A stretch of DNA of 64,000 nucleotides from Mobiluncus sp034180645 (GCF_034180645.1 NZ_JAXFNY010000011.1:1-64000), one strand, 5' to 3'. Shown: positions 35,853-45,325, numbered from the stretch's first letter. Made by a program: numbers and translations. Notes: generated by a model not told the origin, from the sequence alone.

Positions 35853-37643
35853 AAACCCATGGATCCTCGACTGCTAAAGTACGCTAAATCTGCGCGCGTA
35901 TACATCATCTTTATCACTGTTTTTGGTTTTCTTTCGGCAGTTTTCATCATCGCTCAAGATTGGCTCATCTCTAAAGCTGCGACTCCGGTCATCATGGAAC
36001 ACCAGCCTTTGTCCTTCATCGTTCCGACTCTCGGCGTCTTGGTTTTAGTGCTTTTGGGCAGAGGGTTGTCCCTGCTGATTCGGCAATGGTTTGCGCACCG
36101 GGCAGCAACGGGCGCGATTCGGGAAATCCGGGAAAAAGTCCTGACACACGCCACCAAACTCGGTCCTCGCTGGCAGACCCAACACGGTCAAGACACTGTA
36201 ACCACGGTCGTGCGCGCCTTGAAAGACCTCGATGCTTACTTTGTCTTTTTCCTACCTCAACTTTTACTCTCAGCGACAGTCACTCCCCTGACCCTGTTGG
36301 TGATTTTTTACCTCGACTGGATTAGCGCTCTGTTCGTGCTGGCCACCATTCCGCTCATCCCCCTGTTCATGATTCTCATCGGGATTTTGACCCAGGAATA
36401 CTCCGACAAACGCTTAGCTTCCATGAAACGTATGGGAGGCCAACTGGTGGATCTCTTGGCTGGCCTGGCTACCCTGAAATCCCTGGGACGCGAGCAAGAC
36501 CCAGCCAAGCAGGTGAAACGGGTCGGCTACGAATATTCCCGCTCCACCATGCAGACGTTGCGCGTAGCGTTCATGAGCGGCGGCGCCCTGGAATTCCTGA
36601 CCACCCTGTGTGTGGCTCTGGTCGCGGTCGAAGTTGGGATTCGCCTGTTGAATAACCAACTCGACCTGTTCACCGGGCTGCTGGTCATCATGCTGACCCC
36701 GGAGGTCTTTAGTCCGCTACGCGAAGTTGGCAAGCAATTCCACGCCTCCTCCGACGGCGTCACCGCCGCAGAAGCCGCATTTGCCATCCTTGAGGAACCA
36801 CTACCGAAAACCGGGAATCTCGCGGCTCCTGACCTCACGAAAGCCACTATCCAGTTGCGTGACGTAGGCGTGAAGGCTCGTGGTATGTGGGCCCCCGCCA
36901 GCCTCACAGCCAGCCTCGAACCAGGAAAAATTTACGCCCTGACCGGCGCCAGCGGTTCCGGAAAAACGACCACCGCCATGAGCCTTCTGGGGCTGCAAAC
37001 CGTGGACCAGGGAGAGTTAACGGTGAGCGGACCTGGGGGCGACGTGCCACTACACGACATCGACCCGGCCTCGTGGTGGGAACAATGCGCCTGGGTTCCC
37101 CAAAACCCGGCTATTCTGCCCGGAACAGTGCTGGAAAACTTGGGCGAATCCGGAGAAAACCCCAGCCCCGCCCTTGCGGAAGCCAGCCGCATCACTCACT
37201 TCGATACGGTTGTGCAGGGGCTCCCAGACGGTTGGCTGACTCAACTCGGCGCCGGTGGTTTGGGCCTGTCGGTCGGTCAGCGGCAACGCTTGGCGCTGAC
37301 CCGCACCCTGACCCAAAAGGCACAGTTTATCGTGCTGGACGAGCCGACCGCGCACCTGGATGCAAACCTGGAAACCCAGGTTATTGCCGGGATTAAAGCC
37401 CTGAAAACCCAAGGGAAAACGGTGGTTGTCATCGCCCACCGCCAAGCCGTGCTAAATGTCGCCGACGTGTCCATTCCGGTCGACACCAGAATCTTCACCG
37501 CTGCCGAGGCAGAACAGGAAGCCCAGGCGGCAGCCGAAGCGAAACCAAAGCCACGGGAACGCAAACGTAAACCGGATGGACGTGAGGATTTACCCCCGCT
37601 CATTTTGAACCTGGATTTCGCTGATAACGAGGTGCGCGCATGA
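35853..37643 (+). CDS. cydD: CydD subunit of the CydDC ABC exporter
   Basis: A ~596-aa half-transporter: six N-terminal helices (ABC type-1 fold), then an ATPase domain with Walker A TGASGSGKTTTAM, signature LGLSVGQRQRLALTR and Walker B FIVLDEPTAHLD. CydDC exports thiols and binds haem, and is needed to assemble cytochrome bd. The C-terminal ~60 residues form a charged tail. The start is uncertain: GTG 35853 gives VKPMDPRLL, like the conserved CydD beginning; ATG 35859 has GAGGGG at better spacing. Its stop overlaps cydC by 4 nt. Confidence 0.92.
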   Translation, partial: KPMDPRLLKYAKSARVYIIFITVFGFLSAVFIIAQDWLISKAATPVIMEHQPLSFIVPTLGVLVLVLLGRGLSLLIRQWFAHRAATGAIREIREKVLTHATKLGPRWQTQHGQDTVTTVVRALKDLDAYFVFFLPQLLLSATVTPLTLLVIFYLDWISALFVLATIPLIPLFMILIGILTQEYSDKRLASMKRMGGQLVDLLAGLATLKSLGREQDPAKQVKRVGYEYSRSTMQTLRVAFMSGGALEFLTTLCVALVAVEVGIRLLNNQLDLFTGLLVIMLTPEVFSPLREVGKQFHASSDGVTAAEAAFAILEEPLPKTGNLAAPDLTKATIQLRDVGVKARGMWAPASLTASLEPGKIYALTGASGSGKTTTAMSLLGLQTVDQGELTVSGPGGDVPLHDIDPASWWEQCAWVPQNPAILPGTVLENLGESGENPSPALAEASRITHFDTVVQGLPDGWLTQLGAGGLGLSVGQRQRLALTRTLTQKAQFIVLDEPTAHLDANLETQVIAGIKALKTQGKTVVVIAHRQAVLNVADVSIPVDTRIFTAAEAEQEAQAAAEAKPKPRERKRKPDGREDLPPLILNLDFADNEVRA

Positions 37644-39586
37644 GTAGCGACAAGTCAACTTTCCCCGTCGAGCTTATGGAATCAGCTGCGGGATTCTCCG
37701 ATTCCACCATGAAAAACACCGCGTTTATTTCTCGCGAAGAGCTGCGTAACCTCCGCCTGACCTACCGGATGATGCGTTTAAATCGCACCAATATGGCGCT
37801 GGCTATCCTCCTGGGTGTCTCGACGTTAGCCTGCGCCATCGGGCTGTCGGTGGTGGCGGCATGGCTCATTGCCCGTGCCGCTCAGATTGACGCCCTGTGG
37901 ATGGACTTGGCAGTCGCGGCCGTAGCCGTGCGTTTCTTTGGAATTGGCCGGGCGCTGTTTCGGTATCTTGAGCGCCTAGCGTCTCACAAGGTCGCCCTGT
38001 TGGGGGTTGCCGATTTGCGTCACACGGTTTACCGTATTCTGGCAGGTCGTCCCGCAAAAAACATCGCGGCCTTGCGGCGCGGGGAAATCCTGGCCCGTAC
38101 GGGCGGCGATGTCGATTCGGTCGGAGACTTTGTGGTGAAGTCCGTCCTGCCCGGAATGGTTACGGCCATCACCGCTATCGCCACCGTTATTTTGTTCTGG
38201 TTCCTGGCTCCCCTGGCGGCACTCACGCTGCTGATCTGCCTGCTGATGGCGGGAGTGGTAGGGCCTTTGCTGACGATTCGTTCCGCCCGCATCGCTGAGC
38301 TGGCTTCGCAACAGGCCCAGATTGAGCTGACCGCCAGCGCCCAAAATCTGATGATGAATGCCAGCGAACTGGCGGTTTCCGGACGTTTGCAGGCCTCGCA
38401 AGACCACCTGAACCAGGTCGAACATGTCATTCAACGCCTGAAAGACAAGGCCGCCCGTCCCTCTGCCATCGCCGCCTTTATTGACAATATTTCGATGGGG
38501 GCAGCAGTCCTGTGCGGTTTCCTAATCGGCACTCCCCTGGTTGTTAGCGGCCAGCTGTGGGACGTGAACCTGGCGATTTTGGTGCTGGCCCCCCTGGCAG
38601 CTTTTGAAGGGACCTCCCAACTTGCCGCCGCCGCGGTACAGCTGGTGTCCTCCGGTGCTGCTGCCACCCGGCTGGTGGATTTGATGGGTGGAGCTGACTA
38701 TGTCGAAGCCGCCCTGAAGCAGATTTACGCAGCAGACGCCGCCCCGACCAGCGATGCTGCCCCGGAGGTGGCAGTCAACGTGGAGGGGCAGCGCGCGAAA
38801 ATCTCGCCCGTCACTGAAGTTGAGGCTCACCTCGTGGCCAAAGACCTGGAGATTGGGTGGCCCGGGGGACCGATTATTGCCAGTGGGATTGATTTGGAGC
38901 TGTGCCCCGGCAAGGCTCTGGCGATTGTAGGGCGCTCTGGAATCGGCAAATCCACGCTGCTTTACACCCTGGCAGGTTTGATTCCACCTCGAGGCGGTAG
39001 CCTTACGTTGGGAGGAATCGACATCACCGCGCTGCCGCGCCCCACCTTGAGTGAAAAAATCGTCATGACCGCGGAGGACGCCCATATTTTCGCCACCACC
39101 GCCCTTGAGAACATTCGGGTTGCGCGAGCCAATGTGGGGAGCGTGGAGGCGGAAAAGCTGCTGCAAGAGGCGGGAATGGGGCCGTGGCTCCAGGCCGCTC
39201 CGGACGGCCTGGATACCCAGCTCGGCATGGACGGGGCCGCGTTGAGCGGCGGAGAACGCCGACGCATCCTGTTAGCGCGAGCTTTAGCAACCCCGGCGCA
39301 GCTCCTCGCCCTGGACGAACCCGGCGAGCACCTGGACGGAGCTCTGGCCGACCAACTCGTGTCTGACCTGCTGGCTACCGGTAAGAGCGGGGAACGCGGC
39401 GTGCTGCTGGTCACGCATCGGCTCAGCGCCTTGGACGGTGCCGACGAAGTCATAGTTCTTGGTAAGCTGGATAGCGAAAACGAGGAGGGCGTGACCTATA
39501 TCACCGCTCGCGGAACGCACGCCAGTTTGGTTGAAACCAACCCCACCTACCGTTGGAACCTAGAACAGGAGAAGAGCTACGTCTGA
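37640..39586 (+). CDS. cydC: CydC subunit of the CydDC ABC exporter
   Basis: The 648-aa partner of CydD. Six membrane helices follow a ~45-residue N-terminal arm. The ATPase domain has Walker A VGRSGIGKSTLLY, signature ALSGGERRRILLAR, Walker B LLALDEPGEHLD and switch His TVTHRLS-like LVTHRLSALD. The Walker B is followed by GEHLD where TAHLD is usual, a conservative change in this subunit. Translationally coupled to cydD by an ATGA overlap. The histidine kinase frame begins within 30 nt of its stop. Confidence 0.92.
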   Translation: MSSDKSTFPVELMESAAGFSDSTMKNTAFISREELRNLRLTYRMMRLNRTNMALAILLGVSTLACAIGLSVVAAWLIARAAQIDALWMDLAVAAVAVRFFGIGRALFRYLERLASHKVALLGVADLRHTVYRILAGRPAKNIAALRRGEILARTGGDVDSVGDFVVKSVLPGMVTAITAIATVILFWFLAPLAALTLLICLLMAGVVGPLLTIRSARIAELASQQAQIELTASAQNLMMNASELAVSGRLQASQDHLNQVEHVIQRLKDKAARPSAIAAFIDNISMGAAVLCGFLIGTPLVVSGQLWDVNLAILVLAPLAAFEGTSQLAAAAVQLVSSGAAATRLVDLMGGADYVEAALKQIYAADAAPTSDAAPEVAVNVEGQRAKISPVTEVEAHLVAKDLEIGWPGGPIIASGIDLELCPGKALAIVGRSGIGKSTLLYTLAGLIPPRGGSLTLGGIDITALPRPTLSEKIVMTAEDAHIFATTALENIRVARANVGSVEAEKLLQEAGMGPWLQAAPDGLDTQLGMDGAALSGGERRRILLARALATPAQLLALDEPGEHLDGALADQLVSDLLATGKSGERGVLLVTHRLSALDGADEVIVLGKLDSENEEGVTYITARGTHASLVETNPTYRWNLEQEKSYV

Positions 39587-39614
39587 GCGAGTCAGCCCCA
39601 AGGTCAATAAATAT

Positions 39615-40907
39615 TTGGGGGAAAGCCACGCTGTTTTGCGCGAAAAAATCAATGCGCTGAACTTGGAGCTCGAAACTTTGCAGCGGTGGAACCACATGAG
39701 CCAGAGCATCACCACGGCGCTGCTGGAAGATACCGATGAGGAAGAAGCGCTGTCCCTCATCGCCTCCTCCGTGCGCAGGGTTGCGGAAGCTGATACAACC
39801 TTGATTGTACTGCCCAGTTTAGGCGGAAAATACATCTGTGAAATTGCTGACGGCGAGGCTGCTGAACAGATGATTGGTTTGGAATTTCCTCCCGAAGGAC
39901 GCGCCCAGTCGGTCATTCGCAACAATGTCGGCATCATCGTGGAATCTATGGAACGCGCGAACTTACTGCGGGTTCCCGAACTGTCCATTTTTGGGCCGGC
40001 TCTCTATGCCCCCATGAGCGAGCGCGGAACCGCCGGCGGGGTCATTATCCTGTTTCGTAACCCCGGCAGCCCCGAATTTACCGTCCCAGATTTGCGAGCC
40101 GCCGAGAACTTCGCGGCCCAAGCCACTTTGGCGCTGCGTCTGTCCGGCGTGCGGCAGTCCGAGGACCGCGCGGAACTGCTGGAAGAACGCCAGCGCATCG
40201 CCCGCGACCTGCACGATCTGGCTATACAACAGCTATTTGCGACCTCCCTTCACCTTGAAGCCTTAAAAGAGGACCTCAGCGATCAGGAACTCACAGCTCA
40301 AACAATTCGCACCACCCTGGATGAAGCGCTGCGTTCAGTGGGCGACTCGGTGGGGGAAATCCGCCGGATTGTCAGCGAGTTGAAAGATCAAGACACCGCG
40401 GAACCGGAGCTGTTGGGCGGATTGCGGATGGAGGCTTCGTTATCCCGCCGCTCCCTCGGATTTGCGCCGTCGCTCATTGTGCGCGTAGACGATGAAGTTT
40501 GCACCCTGGACAATATGGAACGACTGGAGGAACGGCTGCGTCGGAAGCTGCCGGATTCCCTCATTTCGGATGTTTTAGCAGTCGTGCGTGAGGGCCTGAC
40601 GAACGTGGCTCGCCACGCTCACGCGACCGAGGTGCGTCTGGAAGTTGATATTTGGTTCAATCCTGAGTTGATTCCTCCCCGATGCGCCCTTACCGACGCG
40701 AGCGTACCCGCACCAACCCAGCCCAACGGACTGCTGCGAGTGGAAATTCAAGACGACGGGTGCGGGATTGATTCCAAGATTGACCATCATTCGGGCTTGG
40801 CTAATATGACCGCGCGCGCCACGATTCACCTGGGGATGATGCGCATCGGAAAACGCCCTGACGGTGCCAGCGGAACCCTTTTGACGTGGTGTATCCCACT
40901 TAATTAA
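39615..40907 (+). CDS. Soluble GAF-domain histidine kinase, NarL-system type
   Basis: A 430-aa cytoplasmic sensor kinase with no membrane helix. A coiled start leads to a GAF-like domain (about residues 35-175), the HisKA_3 dimerisation/phospho-acceptor helix ERQRIARDLHDLAIQQLF (His in DLHD) and an HATPase domain (VVREGLTNVARHAHATEV, IQDDGCGID, SGLANMTARA). This layout resembles DevS/DosT redox and gas sensors, but whether the GAF binds haem cannot be decided. Only TTG starts are available: 39615, or 39636 after GGGGGAAAG. The gene follows cydC directly and its likely partner regulator converges on it. Confidence 0.85.
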   Translation: MGESHAVLREKINALNLELETLQRWNHMSQSITTALLEDTDEEEALSLIASSVRRVAEADTTLIVLPSLGGKYICEIADGEAAEQMIGLEFPPEGRAQSVIRNNVGIIVESMERANLLRVPELSIFGPALYAPMSERGTAGGVIILFRNPGSPEFTVPDLRAAENFAAQATLALRLSGVRQSEDRAELLEERQRIARDLHDLAIQQLFATSLHLEALKEDLSDQELTAQTIRTTLDEALRSVGDSVGEIRRIVSELKDQDTAEPELLGGLRMEASLSRRSLGFAPSLIVRVDDEVCTLDNMERLEERLRRKLPDSLISDVLAVVREGLTNVARHAHATEVRLEVDIWFNPELIPPRCALTDASVPAPTQPNGLLRVEIQDDGCGIDSKIDHHSGLANMTARATIHLGMMRIGKRPDGASGTLLTWCIPLN

Positions 40908-40937
40908 CTGGGAACTAAAGCCGCGTGCCGGACAGAT

Positions 40938-41600
40938 TCATAATTCCGAACGCGGAGAGTTCTTGCGCCACTCGGCGGAACGCTGCGAAGCAACCCACGC
41001 CGCCACCTGGGTACGCCGCTGCAAACCCATTTTCGACAGCAGTGCGGTAATGTGGTTTTTCACGGTCTTTTCGGCCACGCCCAGAGTGTCTCCGATTTCT
41101 CGGTTAGACAGGCCATCGCCGATTAATCCCAAGATTTTCTTTTCAGTGGGGGTCAAGTGTTCGGTAGGGTCGCTGCGATTAGCGCTGGTGCGGGTCACCG
41201 TACGCTCATCAAGCAGGGTCCGCCCCGCCGCCACAGCCTTGATGACGTTCGTAATTTCCACGCCTGCCACGGTTTTCAACAGATAAGCGGCCGCTCCCAC
41301 TTCCAGGGATTCTGCCAGCGCTTCGTCATCGTCAAAAGAGGTCAGCACAATCATGCGCGCGTTTGGTGTCAATACTCGCAGCTGGCGAATCAAATCGATG
41401 CCGGTGCCGTCGGGCAGCTGCAAGTCCACCAAAACCACGTTCGGGTTAGCCAACTCGGCCCTCGACAGGGCTTCGGCAACCGAACCAGCTTCGGCGACGA
41501 CCTGCAAACCTGGAGCTCTGTCCACAATCTCGGCGATTCCACGGCGTACAATCTCGTGGTCGTCAACAATCATGACGCGAATCTCCGACAGCTCAGTCAT
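40938..41600 (-). CDS. NarL/FixJ-family response regulator, DevR-like
   Basis: A 220-aa regulator. The receiver has the acidic pair (VMIVDDHEIVRRG), phospho-acceptor Asp (VVLVDLQLPDGTG), Thr (IVLTSFDDD) and Lys (AYLLKTVAG). The C-terminal LuxR-type helix-turn-helix is LTPTEKKILGLIGDGLSNRE followed by VAEKTVKNHITALLSKMG. It converges on the histidine kinase 30 nt away, so the two are presumably a pair, and the adjacent cyd operon is the obvious target. AGGAAGGA precedes the ATG; it lies 12 nt downstream of mutM. Confidence 0.9.
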   Translation of the reverse strand: MTELSEIRVMIVDDHEIVRRGIAEIVDRAPGLQVVAEAGSVAEALSRAELANPNVVLVDLQLPDGTGIDLIRQLRVLTPNARMIVLTSFDDDEALAESLEVGAAAYLLKTVAGVEITNVIKAVAAGRTLLDERTVTRTSANRSDPTEHLTPTEKKILGLIGDGLSNREIGDTLGVAEKTVKNHITALLSKMGLQRRTQVAAWVASQRSAEWRKNSPRSEL

Positions 41601-41612
41601 CTTTGGTCCTTC

Positions 41613-42578
41613 CTAACGCTTTCGCTGGCAGCGTGGGCAGAACACGCTGGAGCGACCGTCAATAATCATCTTATCGAGCCGGGTCTCACAGCGGCGGCAA
41701 CTTAGACCGCCGCGCCCGTAAACCTGCAACTCTTTCGCGAATTCACCCGGGTTACCCCAAGAATTCACGTACAGGCTGTCAAATGAAGTACCTCCGAAAT
41801 GCAAAGCCTGCTCCATCACCGCCGCCACGGCACTCAGCAATTCCCGTAGTTTCCTCTCACCGAGTGACCGGCCGGGCGTAGCGGGATGTATCTGCGCAGC
41901 AAACAGGCCTTCATCTGCGTAAATATTACCAATACCGGAGATGATGCTCTGATCTAATAGCTTGGTTTTTATAGCTCGGGTACTGGCGCGAGTTTTTTTC
42001 ACGAACTCCGTTGTGTCGCGGCTCGGATCCAGCACATCGCGAGCAACGTGTTCCACGCCCTGCGGCAGCAGAGGTTCCGGGGCCCCCGTTCCTCCGGGGG
42101 CACCATCCGCGGTGAGACGCAGCGGCCTGATTTCGACATGTCCAAAGGTACGTTGGTCGCAAAATACCAGGTCTTTCCCGTTGTCGAGGGTGAAGCGGAG
42201 GCGCTCATGGGTGAAGGAATGAGATTCCTTCTGACGTTGCTGGGCGGTTTTCGCTGGAGTGGCTGAGCCGGCCGAATGCTGAACTGCGCCTCCGGATTCG
42301 ACCCGCAGCTGACCCGACATGCCCAGGTGTATCACGAGGGCAGGCGAACCTTCAGAAATGGGGACATCACCCGCTAAGGGAAACCACAAAAACTTTCCGC
42401 GCCGTACTGCCGCACCCAGACGCGCTCCCTCCAGGCCCGCGCGCAACCCGGCGATTCCTTCCTGCTGGTTACGCAAAGTCCGCTCATGGGTGGGGTTGCT
42501 GACGCTCAGGATCCGCGCGCCCACCACGGTTTGTTCCAGATTCCGGCGAATCGTCTCCACTTCGGGAAGTTCAGGCAT
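41613..42578 (-). CDS. mutM: Formamidopyrimidine-DNA glycosylase
   Basis: Removes 8-oxoguanine and ring-opened purines and nicks the strand. The N-terminal catalytic Pro and Glu (MPELPEVETIRRNL), Lys/Arg pocket (AAVRRGKFLWFPL), helix-two-turn-helix (LLDQSIISGIGNIYADEGLF) and C-terminal zinc finger (CRRCETRLDKMIIDGRSSVF then CPRCQ) are intact. The 321-aa frame starts at ATG 42578 and overlaps the end of rnc by 8 nt. The order DivIVA-like, yceD, rnc, mutM matches Rv2927c-Rv2924c. Confidence 0.95.
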   Translation of the reverse strand: MPELPEVETIRRNLEQTVVGARILSVSNPTHERTLRNQQEGIAGLRAGLEGARLGAAVRRGKFLWFPLAGDVPISEGSPALVIHLGMSGQLRVESGGAVQHSAGSATPAKTAQQRQKESHSFTHERLRFTLDNGKDLVFCDQRTFGHVEIRPLRLTADGAPGGTGAPEPLLPQGVEHVARDVLDPSRDTTEFVKKTRASTRAIKTKLLDQSIISGIGNIYADEGLFAAQIHPATPGRSLGERKLRELLSAVAAVMEQALHFGGTSFDSLYVNSWGNPGEFAKELQVYGRGGLSCRRCETRLDKMIIDGRSSVFCPRCQRKR

Positions 42579-43338
42579 CCGCCACCTGATCCCCGAAACG
42601 ATCTTGCAGCGCCTCAAAAGCGGCCTCGGCAGCGCTATGTTCGGCGGATTTCTTGGAAGTGCCCTGACCTTCGCCCAGGACCTCACCGTCCAAGCGAATT
42701 TCGGCTCTGAATACACGGGCGTGATCCGGGCCGCTGCCCTGCACCGTGTACTCCGGTTCGCCCAGCGAGTTAGCGGCCGCAAACTCGCTCAGATGGGTCT
42801 TCCAATCCATTCCGACCGCCCGGCGCGGCGCGTTACGCAAGTACCGCCGCAGGTGACGCTCTATGGTGACCCGTGTCGATTCCAAACCTGAAGTGAGGTA
42901 GGACGCGCCAATCAGAGCCTCTAAAGTGTCGGACAAAATGGAGTCCTTTTCCCGGCCTCCCTGCCGGTCCTCACCGATTCCCAGCAGGACGTAATCGCCC
43001 AGGTGCAGCCGTCGCGCGACTTCTGCCAGCGGGGTTTGGCTGACGGTGGCGGCGCGCATCGGAGCTAACTCGCCCTCGGGAACATCGGGGAAGTTACGGA
43101 ACAGATACTCGGTGACCACAATCTGTAACACCGCGTCCCCTAAAAATTCCAGTCTTTCATTCGTGCCGGCCGAGCCGGTTTTCCCGTGTTCGTGTGCAAA
43201 AGACCGGTGGGTCATCGCGACCACCAAAAGTTCTTTATCGACCGGCTGCCCCCAGTCGGCAAGTAAACGTTCCAAGGTGGCTCTGGGTTTACCCGATTCG
43301 CCAGTGTTGTCGGTTTTCAGGTTCGGGGACTGGTTCAC
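42571..43338 (-). CDS. rnc: Ribonuclease III
   Basis: Cleaves double-stranded RNA in rRNA processing and mRNA decay. The signature ERLEFLGDAVLQIVVTEYLF and the second acidic site (SILSDTLEALIGASYL) are present, followed by a dsRNA-binding domain (GPDHARVFRAEIRLDGEVLG, GTSKKSAEHSAAEAAFEAL). GTG start overlapping the yceD stop by 4 nt, so translation is coupled. There is no rpmF between yceD and rnc. Confidence 0.95.
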   Translation of the reverse strand: MNQSPNLKTDNTGESGKPRATLERLLADWGQPVDKELLVVAMTHRSFAHEHGKTGSAGTNERLEFLGDAVLQIVVTEYLFRNFPDVPEGELAPMRAATVSQTPLAEVARRLHLGDYVLLGIGEDRQGGREKDSILSDTLEALIGASYLTSGLESTRVTIERHLRRYLRNAPRRAVGMDWKTHLSEFAAANSLGEPEYTVQGSGPDHARVFRAEIRLDGEVLGEGQGTSKKSAEHSAAEAAFEALQDRFGDQVADA

Positions 43339-43976
43339 GAGGCTTCGTCCCCTCCGGCTTCCTGAGCTCGCAGCTCATTGGCTAAATCCCCCAGCACGGC
43401 CCAGCGCGGATCCAAGACTTCGTGATGGTGATCGGGTGGTAAATCCGCAAACTTTTCCCCGCAATCCGGGCATAACCCCCGGCAGTCGGGGCTGCACAGC
43501 GGCAAAGTCTCCATGCCCAGCACCAGGGCATCACGTAGCACCGGCTCGAGGTCCACCTCATCGTCGGCGCTCACTTCGAGGATGTCCTCCCATTCCTCGT
43601 CACCCTCCTGGCGGGCAGCTTCGCGGGCGCCAGGAAAGAAGAACATCTGAGTCTCGTTGACTGCTACCGTCCCTGGAACCGGGTCTAAACAGCGCGAACA
43701 TTGGGCATCTGTCGGTACCGCACCCCGCAGGTTGACCAAAATTCCCTCGTGCAGGGACTGCAAACTAACCTCGAAACTGCCTTCAGCCTCCCGCAGGGTC
43801 ACGACTCCGTTCGTCCAGGTGTCCGGCAGCGGCAACAGGTAATCGTGCAGTTCGAGTGTCTTTCCGGGATTGCCTGGCAGGGAGGTTAAGGCAATGCGGT
43901 AGTCAGACCCGGCGTCCTGGCTGTCTAACCGAGCCGACTTTTTCCTGGCATCATGCGCTTTGGCGCCGCTAGTCAT
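43335..43976 (-). CDS. yceD: YceD/DUF177 family protein
   Basis: A 213-aa member of the DUF177 family, linked to 23S rRNA or ribosome assembly through its usual neighbours. Four Cys in CSRCLDP and the later CRGLCPDCGEKF could bind zinc. ATG 43976 overlaps the stop of the upstream DivIVA-like gene by 8 nt; a longer frame to 44018 has no start signal. The family often precedes rpmF, but here rnc follows directly. Confidence 0.85.
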   Translation of the reverse strand: MTSGAKAHDARKKSARLDSQDAGSDYRIALTSLPGNPGKTLELHDYLLPLPDTWTNGVVTLREAEGSFEVSLQSLHEGILVNLRGAVPTDAQCSRCLDPVPGTVAVNETQMFFFPGAREAARQEGDEEWEDILEVSADDEVDLEPVLRDALVLGMETLPLCSPDCRGLCPDCGEKFADLPPDHHHEVLDPRWAVLGDLANELRAQEAGGDEAS

Positions 43977-44736
43977 GTTTGGCCTCCGAGGTTTCCGCCT
44001 CCGGTTGGGGCAAATCATCGGGGTAAAACCGGGCGCGTTCGCTCAAGACTCGCCGGCCCGCCGCGGACTGTTCCTTTAGCTTGTCCAGAGTTTCTTCCAG
44101 CGCCGTCAGCTTTTCCTCACAATAGCGGTCAGCTCCCGCAGTCAGGTCGGTCGCCTGACGAGTCGCGGCCTCAATTATCATCTCGGCGCGTTCCTTGGCC
44201 ATAACGACGATGCGTTCCTGGTTGACCAGTTCGTCAGCCCGCGCGTGAGCATCGGCTTGGATTCGTTCTGAAGTGGAATTGGCCTGCGCTAAGGCGGCTT
44301 CAGCCTCTTCTTGGGCACGAGCAATGACCGCATTAGCTCCGGCCACGATCTGGTTGGCGATGCGAATATCGGTAGGCATCGCCTCGCGGGCCGATTCCAG
44401 CAAAGAGAGAGCCTGGGCTTTATTAACCAGCACGGATGAACTCATGGGTAGGGAGCGCGCCTGGGCAATTAGGGCTTCCATCTGGGCTAATACATCCATC
44501 AGCTCCGAGCCCTTGTAATCCTGGGCGTTCAGTGCGGCCACCATTTGCTCTGAGGTTAAGGCTTCGGGCTCTACAAATTCTGCCTTGTCAGCTTGGCCCG
44601 TGGCCGTCGAATCCGAATCGGAACCGGGGGTCGCGGGGGTCGCCTGCCCAACATCGGGTTCATCTGAACTGTCCTCAGCAGTGGTAGGTAAATCCGCTGA
44701 TTCCATCATTTGGTCGTCCCTGTTTTCCTCGCTCAT
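43969..44736 (-). CDS. DivIVA-like coiled-coil protein (Rv2927c type)
   Basis: A 255-aa protein: an acidic Ser/Asp/Thr-rich N-terminus (~65 residues) and then a long Ala/Glu/Gln-rich coiled coil (about 90-230), similar to the DivIVA/F0F1-b-like helical family. Its position before yceD-rnc-mutM matches Rv2927c. DivIVA proteins organise pole growth and septation, but a role here is not established. It starts 8 nt downstream of coaD's stop codon, on the same strand. Confidence 0.75.
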   Translation of the reverse strand: MSEENRDDQMMESADLPTTAEDSSDEPDVGQATPATPGSDSDSTATGQADKAEFVEPEALTSEQMVAALNAQDYKGSELMDVLAQMEALIAQARSLPMSSSVLVNKAQALSLLESAREAMPTDIRIANQIVAGANAVIARAQEEAEAALAQANSTSERIQADAHARADELVNQERIVVMAKERAEMIIEAATRQATDLTAGADRYCEEKLTALEETLDKLKEQSAAGRRVLSERARFYPDDLPQPEAETSEAKHD

Positions 44737-44744
44737 TTTTCTCC

Positions 44745-45287
44745 CTAGCTGTTGTACTTGTCGAAACGGGCTGATATGACATTATTATCCCGGTTTGGGG
44801 GGCTAACTTGGTAAGCCTCATACAGAGCTTGCGCGGTATCCGCACAAACCATGGTATAGACATCAGCTCCGTAACTGGCGACTTCCTTAACCATAGAACT
44901 TGAGACGTGAATCAACGCCGGTTTGCAGCCCACAAACACGGTCGGCGGAGCCCCGATTTGGCGATTCATCTGACTCATCGGATTTTCGTAATCAAAGTCC
45001 TGGGAAGTACGCAGTCCTTTCGCAATAACGTCAATATGATGTTCTTTACAGAAATCAGCTATCAGTCCTTCCACAATTTCTACGTTGACGCGGGTATCGA
45101 GTTTCGCTTCCCGAATCGTGGTCTGAGCCAATTCGATGCGTTTATCCAACGAAAGTAGCGGGGTTTTCTTTGAATTCTCGGCAATTCCAATGACTACAAC
45201 ATCTGCAAAGGTCAAACATTGGCGCACCATATCGAGGTGTCCATAGGTGAACGGGTCAAAAGTTCCGGGGCAAAGCGCTTGAGTCAC
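44745..45287 (-). CDS. coaD: Phosphopantetheine adenylyltransferase
   Basis: Catalyses the fourth step of coenzyme A synthesis, joining AMP to 4'-phosphopantetheine. The nucleotidyltransferase motif PGTFDPFTYGHLDMVRQ and the second motif (HVSSSMVKEVASYGADV, corresponding to the ISSSxVKE loop) are present, with KGLRTSQDFDYE between. The 180 aa include ~20 extra C-terminal residues. GTG start, no Shine-Dalgarno; TAATCT lies 6 nt before it. Divergent from rsmD with only 38 nt between starts. Confidence 0.94.
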   Translation of the reverse strand: MTQALCPGTFDPFTYGHLDMVRQCLTFADVVVIGIAENSKKTPLLSLDKRIELAQTTIREAKLDTRVNVEIVEGLIADFCKEHHIDVIAKGLRTSQDFDYENPMSQMNRQIGAPPTVFVGCKPALIHVSSSMVKEVASYGADVYTMVCADTAQALYEAYQVSPPNRDNNVISARFDKYNS

Positions 45288-45293
45288 ATATCC

Positions 45294-45318
45294 AGATTAC
45301 CGGCAATTCGGCTAGGCT
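45294..45318. promoter_or_regulatory. Back-to-back -10 boxes for coaD and rsmD
   Basis: Between the two GTG starts, TAATCT (minus strand, 45299-45294) lies 6 nt before coaD, and TAGGCT (plus strand, 45313-45318) lies 7 nt before rsmD. Both genes lack a Shine-Dalgarno sequence. The 38-nt gap leaves no room for normal leaders on both sides, which supports leaderless transcripts from overlapping divergent promoters. Confidence 0.5.
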
Positions 45319-45325
45319 GTGGTCT

